This document shows, piece after piece, positions 1 through 9,638 of a stretch of DNA of 31,540 bases. Origin of the DNA: Chara braunii (taxonomy: Eukaryota > Streptophyta > Charophyceae > Charales > Characeae); the NCBI GenBank assembly GCA_003427395.1, contig BFEA01000190.1, positions 1,563,083-1,594,622 on the forward strand. Reading direction: 5' to 3'. The notes under the pieces are model-generated. The model worked only from the letters and a program-made list of their open reading frames with translations. It was not told the origin of the DNA and ran no database searches. Numbering within the stretch: the first letter of the stretch is position 1; the number at the start of each line of letters is the position of its first letter. The position numbers and the translations under genes are program-made.

Positions 1-599
1 CCCCCCCCCCCCCCTTCTTCTGCTTTTTCTCAGCATTTGGCCGCTCATCATCGCTTGATGAGTAGTCCGGTGAACCTTCCTCTTCGGCGTCTCATGGCCT
101 CTTCCTTGCCACACCCACGTCCTTGGCCGCCCCTCCTTCGTTCTTCTCAACTGTATGCGTAGGGTTGTCCTCTCTCCCTCCATAGTCACGCCATTTGAAC
201 CGTCAGCATCCGTCAATGGTGTTTTTCTTGGCCTGCCTCTACCTTTTTTTTGAGTTTGTTGGCCAGACTGTGTCAACGATGTCCCAGTCTCCTTTTGTGC
301 TGCTCTCGTTGTAGCACCAGGAGGCAGTTTGGCACCACCTCCCTTCGTGTGAGCATGAATGTGCTCCTTTGTTTCCAAGGTGTGCGCCTTCCTCAGCACA
401 TCTGTTTGGGAACACTTGACAGGAAGTTGCCTGCTTTCGTCAATCCACGCCAATCCCCGCAATGACCCTCCTCAATCTCCTCCAGGTTGCATTCTTCACG
501 GCAGGGAACACCAACTTCATCCCTATCTTCATCACGCCCACCATCAGCAGCAGGTGGAACAACATCGTCACCAGCTGAGGTAAGGCTCCTCAATCGGTG
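1..599. other. Low-complexity and C/T-rich leading region
   Basis: The window opens with a C14 run and then C/T-rich sequence. On the minus strand, roughly 395-590 reads as an acidic tail (rich in D, E and G) that could be the decayed C-terminus of the transposase relic next to it, but the homology is not clear. I see no other gene here. Confidence 0.4.
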
Positions 600-1871
600 C
601 TAAGGCACCTTCACTCTGTCTTTGGCCTCCTTTTGCTCCTTCTCTGCCGGTGGGTCATCCCATTCAATAAGGTTTTTTGCCCTCTCCGCCATCTGCTGCA
701 GGATGTCAAGCGGACACATATTCCACCTGCTGTACACCAGTTTGTGCATTGTCTCTGAGGCCAAGCCATTGCCGCCTGCGAGCTGAACTTGCCAGTGTTC
801 TGAACCCAATAATCGACTTCATGCTCCATCTTGTCGCACACCTCCTGTGACGACCCTTTCAGCCATGTGTACATCCAGGTGTAGAATCCATCTTGGATCT
901 GTCAATCCTTGTGCGGCTCAGACGACCGGTGCTCTCGCTCACACAACAATGTTGTCCATGATCACTCCAACAACACTCATTCTCGCCAACTTCACAAATC
1001 GACTCAGATAAGATTTTGGAGTACACTGCTGCTCCCTTCTCCTTGCCTGCCATGCAATGCGACTTCCAAAAAAGCACACCGGTCGAAAAGGAGACCATGA
1101 CATTCAAGTGAGGTCTGCCTCTTAGATCAGTCCAGCCATCAAGCTGGGATATATCCGGTTCGAGTCCAACTTCTCTGTTGCCGCAAAACCCCCCTCCTCG
1201 ACCCGAGGCCGTGACATGTCCAACCTCGTCCTCCGCTGCACCTCATATTTTACATGGATGAAGGGCCGCTCTGCATCGCGAACCTTTTGTATCATGCACA
1301 AGAAGTACTTGTTGCGCACCATGTTGAAGGGGACCCCTTCATAAACCAACCAGTCGTCTACGAAGTGTTGTGCTTCCTTCTTCGAGATGATTGCCCCGCC
1401 CTCTTCCAGCGTGGTCTGCCGTACATTGGTTGTGCTGGAAATGCCTGTATTTGCTTTATTTTGAGCTGGTTGGGGGCTGCTGCACTCCTCCTCCGCGCCC
1501 ATGTCTTCTATGCCCTCGACGTCTGAGGAGCACTCATGTGACTGCACCTTTGGCACAGCCTTTCCCAGCACCAGCGCAATCGTCTCCAGCCGGCCCAGCT
1601 CCCTCTTCTCTCTTTCCTCTGCTGACAGCCTACTGCCTTGCCTGTTCATGTCGCACCTGGGCCCTTTTGTCGTGGACATGAAGTGTTGTGCACAGCGCTT
1701 TGCACTCCCAGGGAACTCCAGCTCACGGTACAGGCATTTCCACTCGTGGTTCCCTTTCCCCACCTCCCCATGTAAGTCTCTCGAAATGGCGCTTGATCGC
1801 CTCTGCACCTGCTTTAGGCATCCTGAATGTGATGGCGACGTGTCGCCGACGACAATGCAGCAGAACAGCAA
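600..1871 (-). pseudogene. Decayed hAT-family transposase (BED finger / DUF659-like)
   Basis: Seen: a 249-residue minus-strand reading frame (1871 to 1122) has, near residues 40-70, a degenerate BED-type finger (W-K-C...C-x2-H). Near residues 165-200 it has the segment FVDDWLVYEGVPFNMVRNKY, which matches the 'lPFn...n.yF' block that follows the BED finger in hAT transposases. Reading on past the stop at 1122, 1107-859 contains RGRPHLNVMVSFSTGVLFWK, like the DUF659 catalytic-core block (rgrpilNflv...G.vFlks). A frame change near 970-990 is needed to keep the following VVGVIMDN block. Close to 700-740 another frame gives HKLVYSRWNMCP, like the C-terminal dimerisation region. Such a protein would cut and paste hAT transposons. 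Stops, frame changes and loss of the middle of the protein say it is dead. The family call rests on motif memory, not a search. Confidence 0.6.
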
Positions 1872-1905
1872 GGGTGGGTTGTCAGATCAATTGAAAAATA
1901 AGCTG

Positions 1906-1908
<3 letters not shown>

Positions 1909-1955
<47 letters not shown>

Positions 1956-1957
1956 NN

Positions 1958-2002
<45 letters not shown>
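1909..2002. repeat. (CT)n microsatellite with 2-base gap
   Basis: An almost pure CT dinucleotide tract of about 94 bases, interrupted only by NN at 1956-1957, which is probably an assembly join. Long SL/RE open frames on either strand come only from this repeat. Confidence 0.95.
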
Positions 2003-2004
<2 letters not shown>

Positions 2005-2171
2005 GTTGACAAATCTTTGCAGGAAAAATAAAATAAAGAAAATGACAGCATTTCCCCACCCCCTATGGGGTCGGAAATTTAGAACACGTTTGTATGGGGG
2101 GAGAGGGTCGATGAACCTTTGCAGAAAAAAAAAAAGAAAAACGAGTTTTTTTTTCTTTTTTGCCGAAATTT

Positions 2172-2236
2172 GGACCATTTCTCGATTTATGCGTGTCATC
2201 CTTGGGCAGGGGCCATGCTAATCTTCTCTGTATCGT
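2172..2236 (-). ncRNA. U6 snRNA-derived fragment, copy A
   Basis: The reverse complement contains the U6 central and 3' portion: a slightly altered CGATACAGAGAAGATTAGCA, then the GGCC...TGC segment, the AAGGATGACACG-like block and the terminal AAATCGAGAAATGGTCC. The 5' stem-loop (about the first 40 nt of U6) is missing and there is no terminal T-run; the 3' end runs into A/T-rich sequence. It is a pseudogene copy. It heads a roughly 400-bp block that recurs at 3092 (copy D). Confidence 0.8.
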
Positions 2237-2601
2237 GTACTTATAGGACCCTCCTCCTCCTCCTTCTCGTCGTCAAGTCCCCTTCCTCCTCCTCCTCCTA
2301 CTCATCCTCGTCATCAACTACGCCGTCCTTTCTCATCCTCCTTGTTGTCGTCAACTCTTCCCTACTTTCAGCAGCGAATCTTTCGAGAAGTTCCAACTAA
2401 AAAAAAAATCAAAATCGATTTCAAGAAGACAATGGAGAAATAGACGACAGGAGAGAGAGAGAGGACAACGGGGAAACGGACTACAGCGCGGAAATGGACG
2501 ATGTACAGATACTCAGATACGACGGAAAGGAGGAGGAGGAGAGGGAGAAAGAAAAGGAAAGGCGAAGATGGAGAACACGATGACGGGGTGCCACGTGGCA
2601 C

Positions 2602-2643
2602 CCGCGCAAAGGCCATGCAAATCTTCTGTGTATCGTCCCAATG
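2602..2643 (-). ncRNA. U6 snRNA-derived fragment, copy B (central part only)
   Basis: On the minus strand this keeps only the U6 centre: ATTGGGACGATACACAGAAG, a GATTTGCATGGCC-like stretch and a GCGC block. The U6 3' terminal portion is replaced by unrelated sequence. Pseudogene fragment. Confidence 0.65.
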
Positions 2644-2710
2644 GATCCTCCTCCCCCTCCCCCTTCTTTTTTTTTTGTTTTTTTTTTGTTTTTTTTTTGT
2701 TTTCTTTTTT

Positions 2711-2777
2711 GGACCATTTCTCGATTTACGTGTCTTCCTTGTGCAGGGGCCAAGCTTATCTTCTCTGTATCATCCCA
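2711..2777 (-). ncRNA. U6 snRNA-derived fragment, copy C
   Basis: The minus strand carries GATGATACAGAGAAGATAAG, then GGCCCCTGCACAAGGAAGAC and a terminal AAATCGAGAAATGGTCC, i.e. U6 without its 5' stem-loop and with several substitutions. The 3' side is an A-rich tract (seen as T-runs at 2668-2710 on the plus strand). Pseudogene. Confidence 0.75.
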
Positions 2778-3091
2778 GCTCAACGGACCCTCCTCCTCCT
2801 CCTCCCCGTCATGTCCCCTTCCTCCTCCTCCTCGTCAACTCCACGCTACTTTCCTTTCCCCCTCTCCTCCTCCTCCTCTTTTTTTAAAGGGGCAACTCTG
2901 GCGCAGTCACGTTTTCAGTTCTGAATCCACTCCAGGCATCCCTCGAATACAGCACATCCCCAGCCAACCCTAAAGCTGGGTTGGATACATTCTCGATTTT
3001 CCTTGCTTTGGAGTAAAATTCGCGAAACCGTGACTGGAACGCATTTAAAACTGAAAACATTGACTGCACCATAGTTTTCCCTTTTTTTATT

Positions 3092-3165
3092 TGAACCATT
3101 TCTCGATTTATGTGTCTCATCCTTGCGCAGGGGCCATGCTAATCTTCTCTGTATCGTCCCAATTT
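3092..3165 (-). ncRNA. U6 snRNA-derived fragment, copy D (best preserved in the array)
   Basis: The minus strand reads AAAATTGGGACGATACAGAG, AAGATTAGCATGGCCCCTGC, GCAAGGATGA and a final AAATCGAGAAATGGTTC. This is the conserved U6 core including the ACAGAG box (which pairs with the 5' splice site) and the AGC-containing catalytic region. The 5' stem-loop and the pol III T-run terminator are absent; the 3' end continues as an A-rich stretch. Since these parts are needed for a working U6, I call it a pseudogene copy. Confidence 0.85.
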
Positions 3166-3589
3166 TAAAGAACGTCCAAAGGACCCTCCTCCCCCTCCTC
3201 CTCGTCAAGTCCCCTTCCTCCTCCTCCTCCTACTACTCATCCTCGTCATCAACTCCGCCCTCCTTTCTGATCCTCCTCATCGTCGTCAACTCCACCCTCC
3301 TTGCAACAGTGCTTTCGAGAGGTCGAACGACAAAAGAAAAAAAAAATCGGTATCAAGAAGACGTGGGAGAAATGGGCGACAGAGGAGAGAGAGAGGACAG
3401 CGAGGAAACAGACGACACCGGAGAAATGGACGACGGACAGATACTCAGATACGGCGAAAAGGAGGAGGAGGAGGAGGAGAGCAAGAAAGGAAAGGAGGGC
3501 AGAGTTGACGACGAGGAGGAGGGCGACAACAAAGGAGGGCGAAGTTGATGATGAGGAGGAGGAGGAGAGGGAGAAAGAAAAGGAGGGCA

Positions 3590-3622
<33 letters not shown>

Positions 3623-3653
3623 GAGGAGGAGGAGGAGAGAGGGAAAGGAGGGT

Positions 3654-3730
<77 letters not shown>
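3590..3730. repeat. (TAG)n, (GGA)n and (GA)n microsatellites
   Basis: A short TAG trinucleotide run (about 3590-3622), a GGA-rich stretch and then about 76 bases of pure GA (3655-3730). Long open frames through here are artefacts of the repeat. Confidence 0.95.
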
Positions 3731-3735
<5 letters not shown>

Positions 3736-4098
3736 CTGCTTGACGTGCCTGCTGCCCTGTTCCACGCTCCGCTCCGCGTGCTAATCACCGCGCAGCTGCT
3801 CGCTCCCCTCAAGCTGGTCCACATGCTGCTTCACACGCTGCGCCATGCGTTTACCTTGCTGGCAACAGGCGATGGTGGAGCTCCAAGGCCGCTGAACTTC
3901 AGCTCAAGACGAAGGACCTACGACGCGGGTGGCAGCCCAGACCAAAGGCATTCGATTTCACGGATGCCTTTGGAAAATGGCGGCCGCAAACCCAACCCCC
4001 CAACTGCTCAAAAAAAAAAAGCAGAGAAACAAAACAAAAAACTCTAGTACCCTTACGGACCTTCCGGATCCCAGCATATGGCTGTAAAAATCAGGGCG
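3731..4098. other. Unassigned region between repeats
   Basis: The minus strand has a short hydrophilic coding-looking stretch around 3745-3870, broken by stops. I cannot assign it to a family. There is no clear gene, RNA or terminal repeat. Confidence 0.3.
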
Positions 4099-4158
4099 CA
4101 ATTTTCTTTGGCGGCCCAGGGCGTGAAAAAATGCCCTGGGCCGCCCAAAAGAAAATTG
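4099..4158. repeat. Near-perfect hairpin (24-26 nt arms, 10 nt loop)
   Basis: The left arm 4099-4122 (starting CAATTTTCTTTGGCGGCCCA) is the reverse complement of 4133-4158 apart from two extra bases. The loop is GTGAAAAAAT. It may be the core of a small fold-back element. Confidence 0.85.
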
Positions 4159-4192
4159 ACCGTTGGGCAGGGGCCCTACCATCCGGAACGGG

Positions 4193-4243
4193 ATCCGGAC
4201 CCCGGACCACGGACAGTCGGGATCCCTGTCTGGTGGTCCGGAT
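4193..4243. repeat. Second short inverted repeat
   Basis: 4193-4216 (ATCCGGAC...GGACAG) pairs imperfectly with 4226-4243 (CTGTCTGGTGGTCCGGAT). It lies 35 bases after the previous hairpin and may belong to the same element. Confidence 0.65.
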
Positions 4244-4289
4244 CATAGCCATGGTCTGTTTGCCAACTGTCATTTTTTTTTTTGGTTTG

Positions 4290-4893
4290 GGAAAATTGCA
4301 TTTGTACCCCGGTTAATGTTGGGAATACCTGTTATACCCAGTCCCAGGGCCAACTTGCATCTATACCCAGAACCCGTTCAACTTTGCATAGTACCCAACT
4401 TTTCACCTTTGCGAAATTGTTGGCGTACCCAGTCTTCGCAGGGCCTCCAGTCCAGAGCACGAAATTGTGGTCATGCCCAGAACCGGGCTGGCAAAATTGT
4501 GGGTGTACGCACACCCAGTGGCGGGCCTTGGATGGTACACCACAAAATTATGCTCGTGCCCACCAAGAGGGCCGTTATGGTCCAACGGCGGTTGGGTATG
4601 AGTGTAATTTCAGCCTTATGGTAGTTGGGGATGTAAATAATTTGGCAGGTCCACCTCATTCCCAGGTATGCCCATAATTTTCCCTGTGTATGTCCATAAT
4701 TTGTGCATTCCAGTAGTTGGTTATAAGCACAATTTTGTGGTATCAACCTGGTCAACGTCGGTCCTGGGCATGCAAATAATCTCCACCGGCTGTTTTCCGG
4801 GTATAGAATCGATAGATGCAAGTTGGCGCTGGGATTGGGTACAGCGGGTATTCCCACCTTTAAGTGGGGTACAGAATCTACAAATGCAATTCT
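4290..4893. mobile_element. About 600-bp fold-back element made of degenerate minisatellite units
   Basis: The outer arms are inverted copies of each other. The left arm (4290-4370) runs through AAAATTGCATTTGTACCCC, a GGGAATACC block and CAACTTGCATCTATACCC. The right arm (about 4800-4893) gives the reverse complement of the same blocks in order (GGGTATAG, GATGCAAGTTGGC, GGTATTCCC, GGGGTAC, AAATGCAATTCT). The interior is filled with diverged short units alternating an AAATTGT or ATAATTT core with a (G/T)ACCC or GCCCA core, which turn to the opposite orientation in the right half. I see no transposase and no clear target duplication. A fold-back or MITE-like element is the best reading. Confidence 0.6.
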
Positions 4894-4921
4894 GCCTTTT
4901 TTTTCCCTTTTTCTTTTTTGT

Positions 4922-4986
4922 TGGGACCATTCAATGGCCTTCGCTGAGTCGTGTGTGTCATCCTTGCAGAGGACCATGCTAGCCTT
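4922..4986 (-). ncRNA. Degenerate U6 snRNA-derived fragment, copy E
   Basis: On the plus strand GGGACCATT, GTGTGTCATCCTTGC and GAGGACCATGCTAGCCTT follow the order seen in the U6 copies at 2172 and 3092, but the middle is scrambled. It is a weak, old copy, again next to a T-rich stretch. Confidence 0.5.
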
Positions 4987-5029
4987 ATTTATTACCAATT
5001 GTCTTACATTTAACTTGATTTAAGCCTCC

Positions 5030-5057
5030 TTTTTTTTTTTTTTTTTTTTTTTTTNTT
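5030..5057. repeat. Poly(T) with one unresolved base
   Basis: A T-run with N at 5055. The unresolved base suggests that the assembly is uncertain here, just upstream of the first exon I can identify. Confidence 0.9.
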
Positions 5058-5299
5058 AAACCAACCGTCGCACATCTGAAGTGTGGTCCATGTGTTGCCA
5101 GGTAGCTGACCATGAATAATGTTTGAATTGTTGAATTTGTTGCGCTTCAGTTACCCCCTATATCCTAACTTGACCCGCTGCCCCATCGTCCAATGAGCCA
5201 ATTTTGAATTTTGCACTTCATGAACTTTGATGTTGGACTTTGTGCCTGAGAAAATGATACACACCGTCTTCGCCACTCTTTTCCAAACTTTTTATGCAG

Positions 5300-7078
5300 G
5301 TATTTGAGCGGCTAAATATGGGATCCACACAGGTGAGAATCTCTCTCTCTCCCACTGTGCGCTGTCACCTTGTCCTCCAAAATCATGGTGTGTTTTTCAG
5401 CTTTTCACTCTTTATATAAGTTTATAACCAATGTTTTCCATACACAAGGAATCAAATCATGTTAGGGGACACCTAAGTCATTGTTGTTCAATATTAATGG
5501 AGCATTTGCTCAACCAGTGAGAAGTCCCTCAACCTATACCACTCTCTTCCCCACAACCACCACCACTGGAAGGAAGGTCTCTTTTCTTTTCCTCCTTTGA
5601 ATCCGGCCAGAAATTTGCCGGTCAAACTTGTCGGAAGTTCAATTTTATTGCAATCTAAGTAGCATGCAATTTTATTGCAATCTTAAGTAGCATGCAGTAG
5701 CTGAATCCCCCATTTCTGCCAGTTTCAGTAAATCCCACACAAGGTGTCGCTCTCCACTGTACTCCTTGTTCCACACTCTCCTTATTTAGCTCTCTTTATT
5801 CGATTCGCAACAGGGCCACCTTGTCAATGGCTTGCCTTCTCAATGGGTTGAGACATTTGATCATCCCATTCTCTGGGGCTGGTGCTGATCCCCAAAACTC
5901 ACCTTATCCTGTGATTGTTCTATGTATCATTCTGTGATTGTTACAGCTGAATGAACAGGAGCTCCGGAACTGCATCTACCAGGGCAGGTGACCGCGCTCA
6001 CTCTTGGAAAAGGAACTGTCGTAAGAGAATGCATATCCAGGCCAGCACATATATTTTCTAGGCATACATCCTTGGCCCTTCAACCTCTGTTAGTCATTTT
6101 GGCAGTGCTGTGCCTGACTGGAAGGCTTCCATTTGTTGCTTGATGGTTTGCATTCGCTCAGCCTTGGTGGTAAGTGTCCAGTGTTACCTGGTTAATACCA
6201 AACCATGCATGCAGTTGATATTTTCATCATTGGTATTGTCAGCATGATCGTTGTTGCCATTGTTGTCGTTGTCATGATCATCGTCATTGTTGTGTCGTTA
6301 TCATCTCTGCTGCTGTTGTCATCATTGTCATCGTCGTTCTTGTTCTTGTTCTTGTTCTTTTTCTTGTTCTTGTTCTTGTTCTTGTTCTTGTTCTTGATGT
6401 TGATGTTGTAGTTATCCTTGTGATTATGATGCTCTTTTTGTTATTGACATTTTTGTCGCTGTTGTTTTTCGTGACATCTCTTCCGTGTGTTATGTTACTG
6501 TTGTCATCCTCATGGGTGTTATGTCATCATCGTTGTCGTCGGTTGCAGCAGCGCCATTGCAGTTGTCATTGGCGGTCGCAGCAGCATTGTTGTTGTCGTC
6601 ATCGGCAAAGCCTCCGGTGTTGTGGTTGCGGAGATGGAGGTTGTGCTGACTGCGGTCGTTGTCATCTTCACTGTTATTGTCATGGCTGCCGTCATAATTA
6701 TTGTTTTTGTCCTTGTCCTTGTTGTCATCGTTGTCATGGTTATCACTCTGTTGTTGCTTGGTTCATTGTGGAAGTGCTCATATGTGAGTCAACGCCATCT
6801 CTGCTGTGCTTTCGGAAACAGTTATAATGATCTCCTTGAGGAGTTGGCAAGGTTCAAGGACATGCTCAAGGTGATGAAAAGTGATGTTCCACATAAAAGG
6901 TACCCAATCCTACACAAGGAAAGTATCCTATGCAGCTATGTGCTTATCATTTTCCTCCTTCTCCGCCCGCCTGCCCCCTCCCCCTCTCCTACCTACCTAC
7001 CTATCTACTACCCTCCCCTGCCTAGTCACTTTTTGTTTTCTTGGGATTTTACTCCCTGTCCTCTGGTGTTGGCAAATC

Positions 7079-7132
<54 letters not shown>

Positions 7133-9592
7133 TACGCCAGTTTCGTTTATATTTGTGCAACCGGAGACCATTTGAAGTAATGTCGAGCTCCATCTCACCC
7201 TGTTAATGTAGGTAACCCCACACAAAGTGGCCGTTCCACCTGACTGCAGGCTCTGCTATAATACTCCCAAGAATTGAAAGTATGACCTGACATAATGTGA
7301 CATTGTTCAAACATGCACCTTCTGTGTTGCTGTTGCGATTCTATCTTGACTTCTACGGTGATCTCTGCACTCAGTTCGCTCAAACATCTGGCTCAACCAA
7401 GAAGTGTCTCCACACAAAGCTGGGTGATGGCTGGATGGCACACATCAAGAACTGCTGATCAAGAGACTCAGAGTCAAAGTCATGTTTGGTTCCGTAATGT
7501 GAGGGGCTGACTCCCATTTTCCCTCAACAAACAGAAAAAAAAACTGAAAAAGTAAAGAGGGTTACCAACCGGAGCCTGCACTCGGGTGGCCATGGCCGCA
7601 CCCCGACTGGTGCGAATGTCCCCAAAAAAAACTCCCGGGGCAGTTTCAAACATGCAGTCCCAGCTGGAGTTTGGCCAGGCGGTGCACTAACCCCGGTTAG
7701 GGGCCATAGCTGGGTGGAAAATTAATCGGGTCACCCAAAAAGGCCCCTTGCCAAAAAATATGCATTTATCATTAATGTGAATGTGTATGTATTAGTTTAG
7801 GAACTTTAGGTCTGTCTTACGTACGCATGTATACCCGATTTTGAATTTTCCCTCCCTGACATTGGCCCTGTGTTGCTGCCCTGCAGGGCTGCATGAGAGA
7901 AATACCCAAGCTACACTGCTTGCCCCAGTTACATGGCACCCTTAAACCACTAGTCCCTCCGCCAGTGTTGGGAAAATGGGGAAAACGGGCTGTTTTTCCC
8001 AATGTCCCGGAAGAGTTCGGAGGTACCGGAGGCTCGGGCAAGATGAATAAAGTTTAGTTTTATATTGCCCGCTCGTGAAAGAACAAAAAAAAGAAAAACG
8101 GAAGATACTTTCTCTACTGCAATGGTGTCGGGCAGGGTAGTCTAGGAGGCCGTGCTCGCAGTTTGTTTGTTTGTTTGTTTGTTTGTTTGTTTGTTTGTTT
8201 GTTTGTTTGTTTGTTTGTAGTCCTCCACAGAATGAAGCTTGCTGCAAAAACGGTCAGATTGTGGATATTGTTGCTTTCTTTTTTTTCCTTTCTTTTCTTA
8301 CTCTTATGAGTCCCTTGCCAGCGAGGCAGGGCATTGTCCGTGATTTGCTCAAGCTGTGTTTCCTTAGAGGATTGCAACCGTGATAACACTGGCACTCAGA
8401 GCAATGTATCCAGCCAATATCACGGCCAGATCTGTGTTTCCTTTTTTTTTAACTTTCTTTCTTTCTGTCTTTGTATTTCTTGAATCTCACACTCTGGCCA
8501 CAGGGCTGAGATGCCCTCACTGAGGGCACACTCACACTGCCACTTCCAAGAATGTCTACAACTGCATTTCACGGCCAAAGCTTTGTTTCTTTTTTTTCTT
8601 TTTTTTCTTTTTTTTCCCTTCTTTTGTGAGTTCACGGCCACGACTTTTCTTCTTCTTCTTCTTTTTTTTTTTTTTTGTTCTTTTCGTGAGACTATGGGAA
8701 AAGAAAATGGAGTGGGACCCAGCTCGGCAAAACTTGGAGCGCAGTGAAATTCAGGCTCGACAAAAACAGGCTCGCAGGTACTATACTACTAGTGGTTCAA
8801 GTGCTCTCCCCGTGCATGTTGCTTCACCCGATTGCAGATGCATGTACTGAACATGACAACGGGGGTTACATGACTTTTTTTTTTTTTTTTTTTAATAAAA
8901 GGGCAATGCTGATGTTTGAAAAAAAGGAAAAAAGGTTGGCCTATGGTGGAGCCAGGGCGGGTTCTGGTGGCCAGAGTGTCATTGATGTGGGTGCTGGCTG
9001 GTTCGGCCGGGTGCTGTTGCACATTTTTTCAGGTTCCCGACCAGGTGAGTTTGGTAGAGCTGGCCGGAATTCTCCTTTGCAGCTAGGGCTGGGTACAATT
9101 GTAGGTTTTTTAAACCTTTTTTGCAGACTAGATCTGGGTCGGATCCAGATCACAACATAGACAAGGATTGTGAGAGCTCTGTTGCCAACTTACAAAAGAA
9201 TTCTGAATTAGCATTGGCTGTTGGTAGCAGCTATTTCCTTCTTTTACATTTTATCCATATGGAATGTGGGTTCTGACACCAAGTAATGTGCCGTGAGCAC
9301 ATGGTGGTGTTTCAGGGTAAATGTTCCATTTGAGTGAAATAAAGGTTATGCTATGAGGAAAAAAAAAAAAAAAGNGAAATAAGGGGCAACCATGAATGGT
9401 GATTTGGAGATCCTGAGCATCTTTCTGACCCTATTGCCCAAATAACTGATATCTTGGGCTTAGCCGCTTAGGATTGTTACAAGTCAACGGGCGTAATTAT
9501 AGTCCTACGGATATTTGTGTGCTTAATCACCTGTGCAATTTGAATCACGTGCACAACGCCAGCTGGTGTTGTGCTCCTGTCATTAACTAGCG

Positions 9593-9638
<46 letters not shown>

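Larger units (their letters stand above)
2172..3500 (-). repeat. Tandemly duplicated block containing U6 fragments
   Basis: The sequence following U6 copy A (about 2237-2560) and U6 copy D (about 3166-3500) is the same in order: CCTCCTCC-rich stretch, GTCAAGTCCCCTTCC, CATCCTCGTCATCAACT, TTTCGAGA, AAAATCG, TTTCAAGAAGAC-like segment, GAGAGAGAGAGGACA, then ACAGATACTCAGATAC and GGAGG repeats. The offset is about 920 bases. So at least these two U6 copies spread as part of a larger unit and not one by one. Copies B and C lie between them with truncated flanks. Confidence 0.7.

Noticed and set aside
1501-2199. Open frames of 105-176 residues across the (CT)n tract
   Set aside because: Most of their length is translated dinucleotide repeat, and they cross an assembly gap.
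3301-4047. 248-residue charged open frame
   Set aside because: It is driven by GGA/GA repeats and by the duplicated U6 block; no domain is visible.
6487-7206. 239-residue valine- and proline-rich open frame
   Set aside because: It comes from GTT/GTC repeats and the C50 run. Only small parts (6822-6870, 7141-7181) are real exon, in this frame by coincidence of phase.
8161-8218. Direct repeats considered as a CRISPR array
   Set aside because: A simple GTTT tetranucleotide run with no spacers. The same is true of the other tandem repeats, and the genome is eukaryotic.
8695-8776. Possible exon encoding MEWDPARQ...QARQKQARR
   Set aside because: It lies in the intron between the 7141 and 9687 exons, whose phases already match, and no counterpart exists in DUF262 proteins.
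9033-9044. 12-nt micro-exon (TTTTTTCAG / GTGAGT flanks, VPDQ)
   Set aside because: The splice signals look good, but including it is unnecessary, and alone it does not give the phase needed before the 9687 exon.
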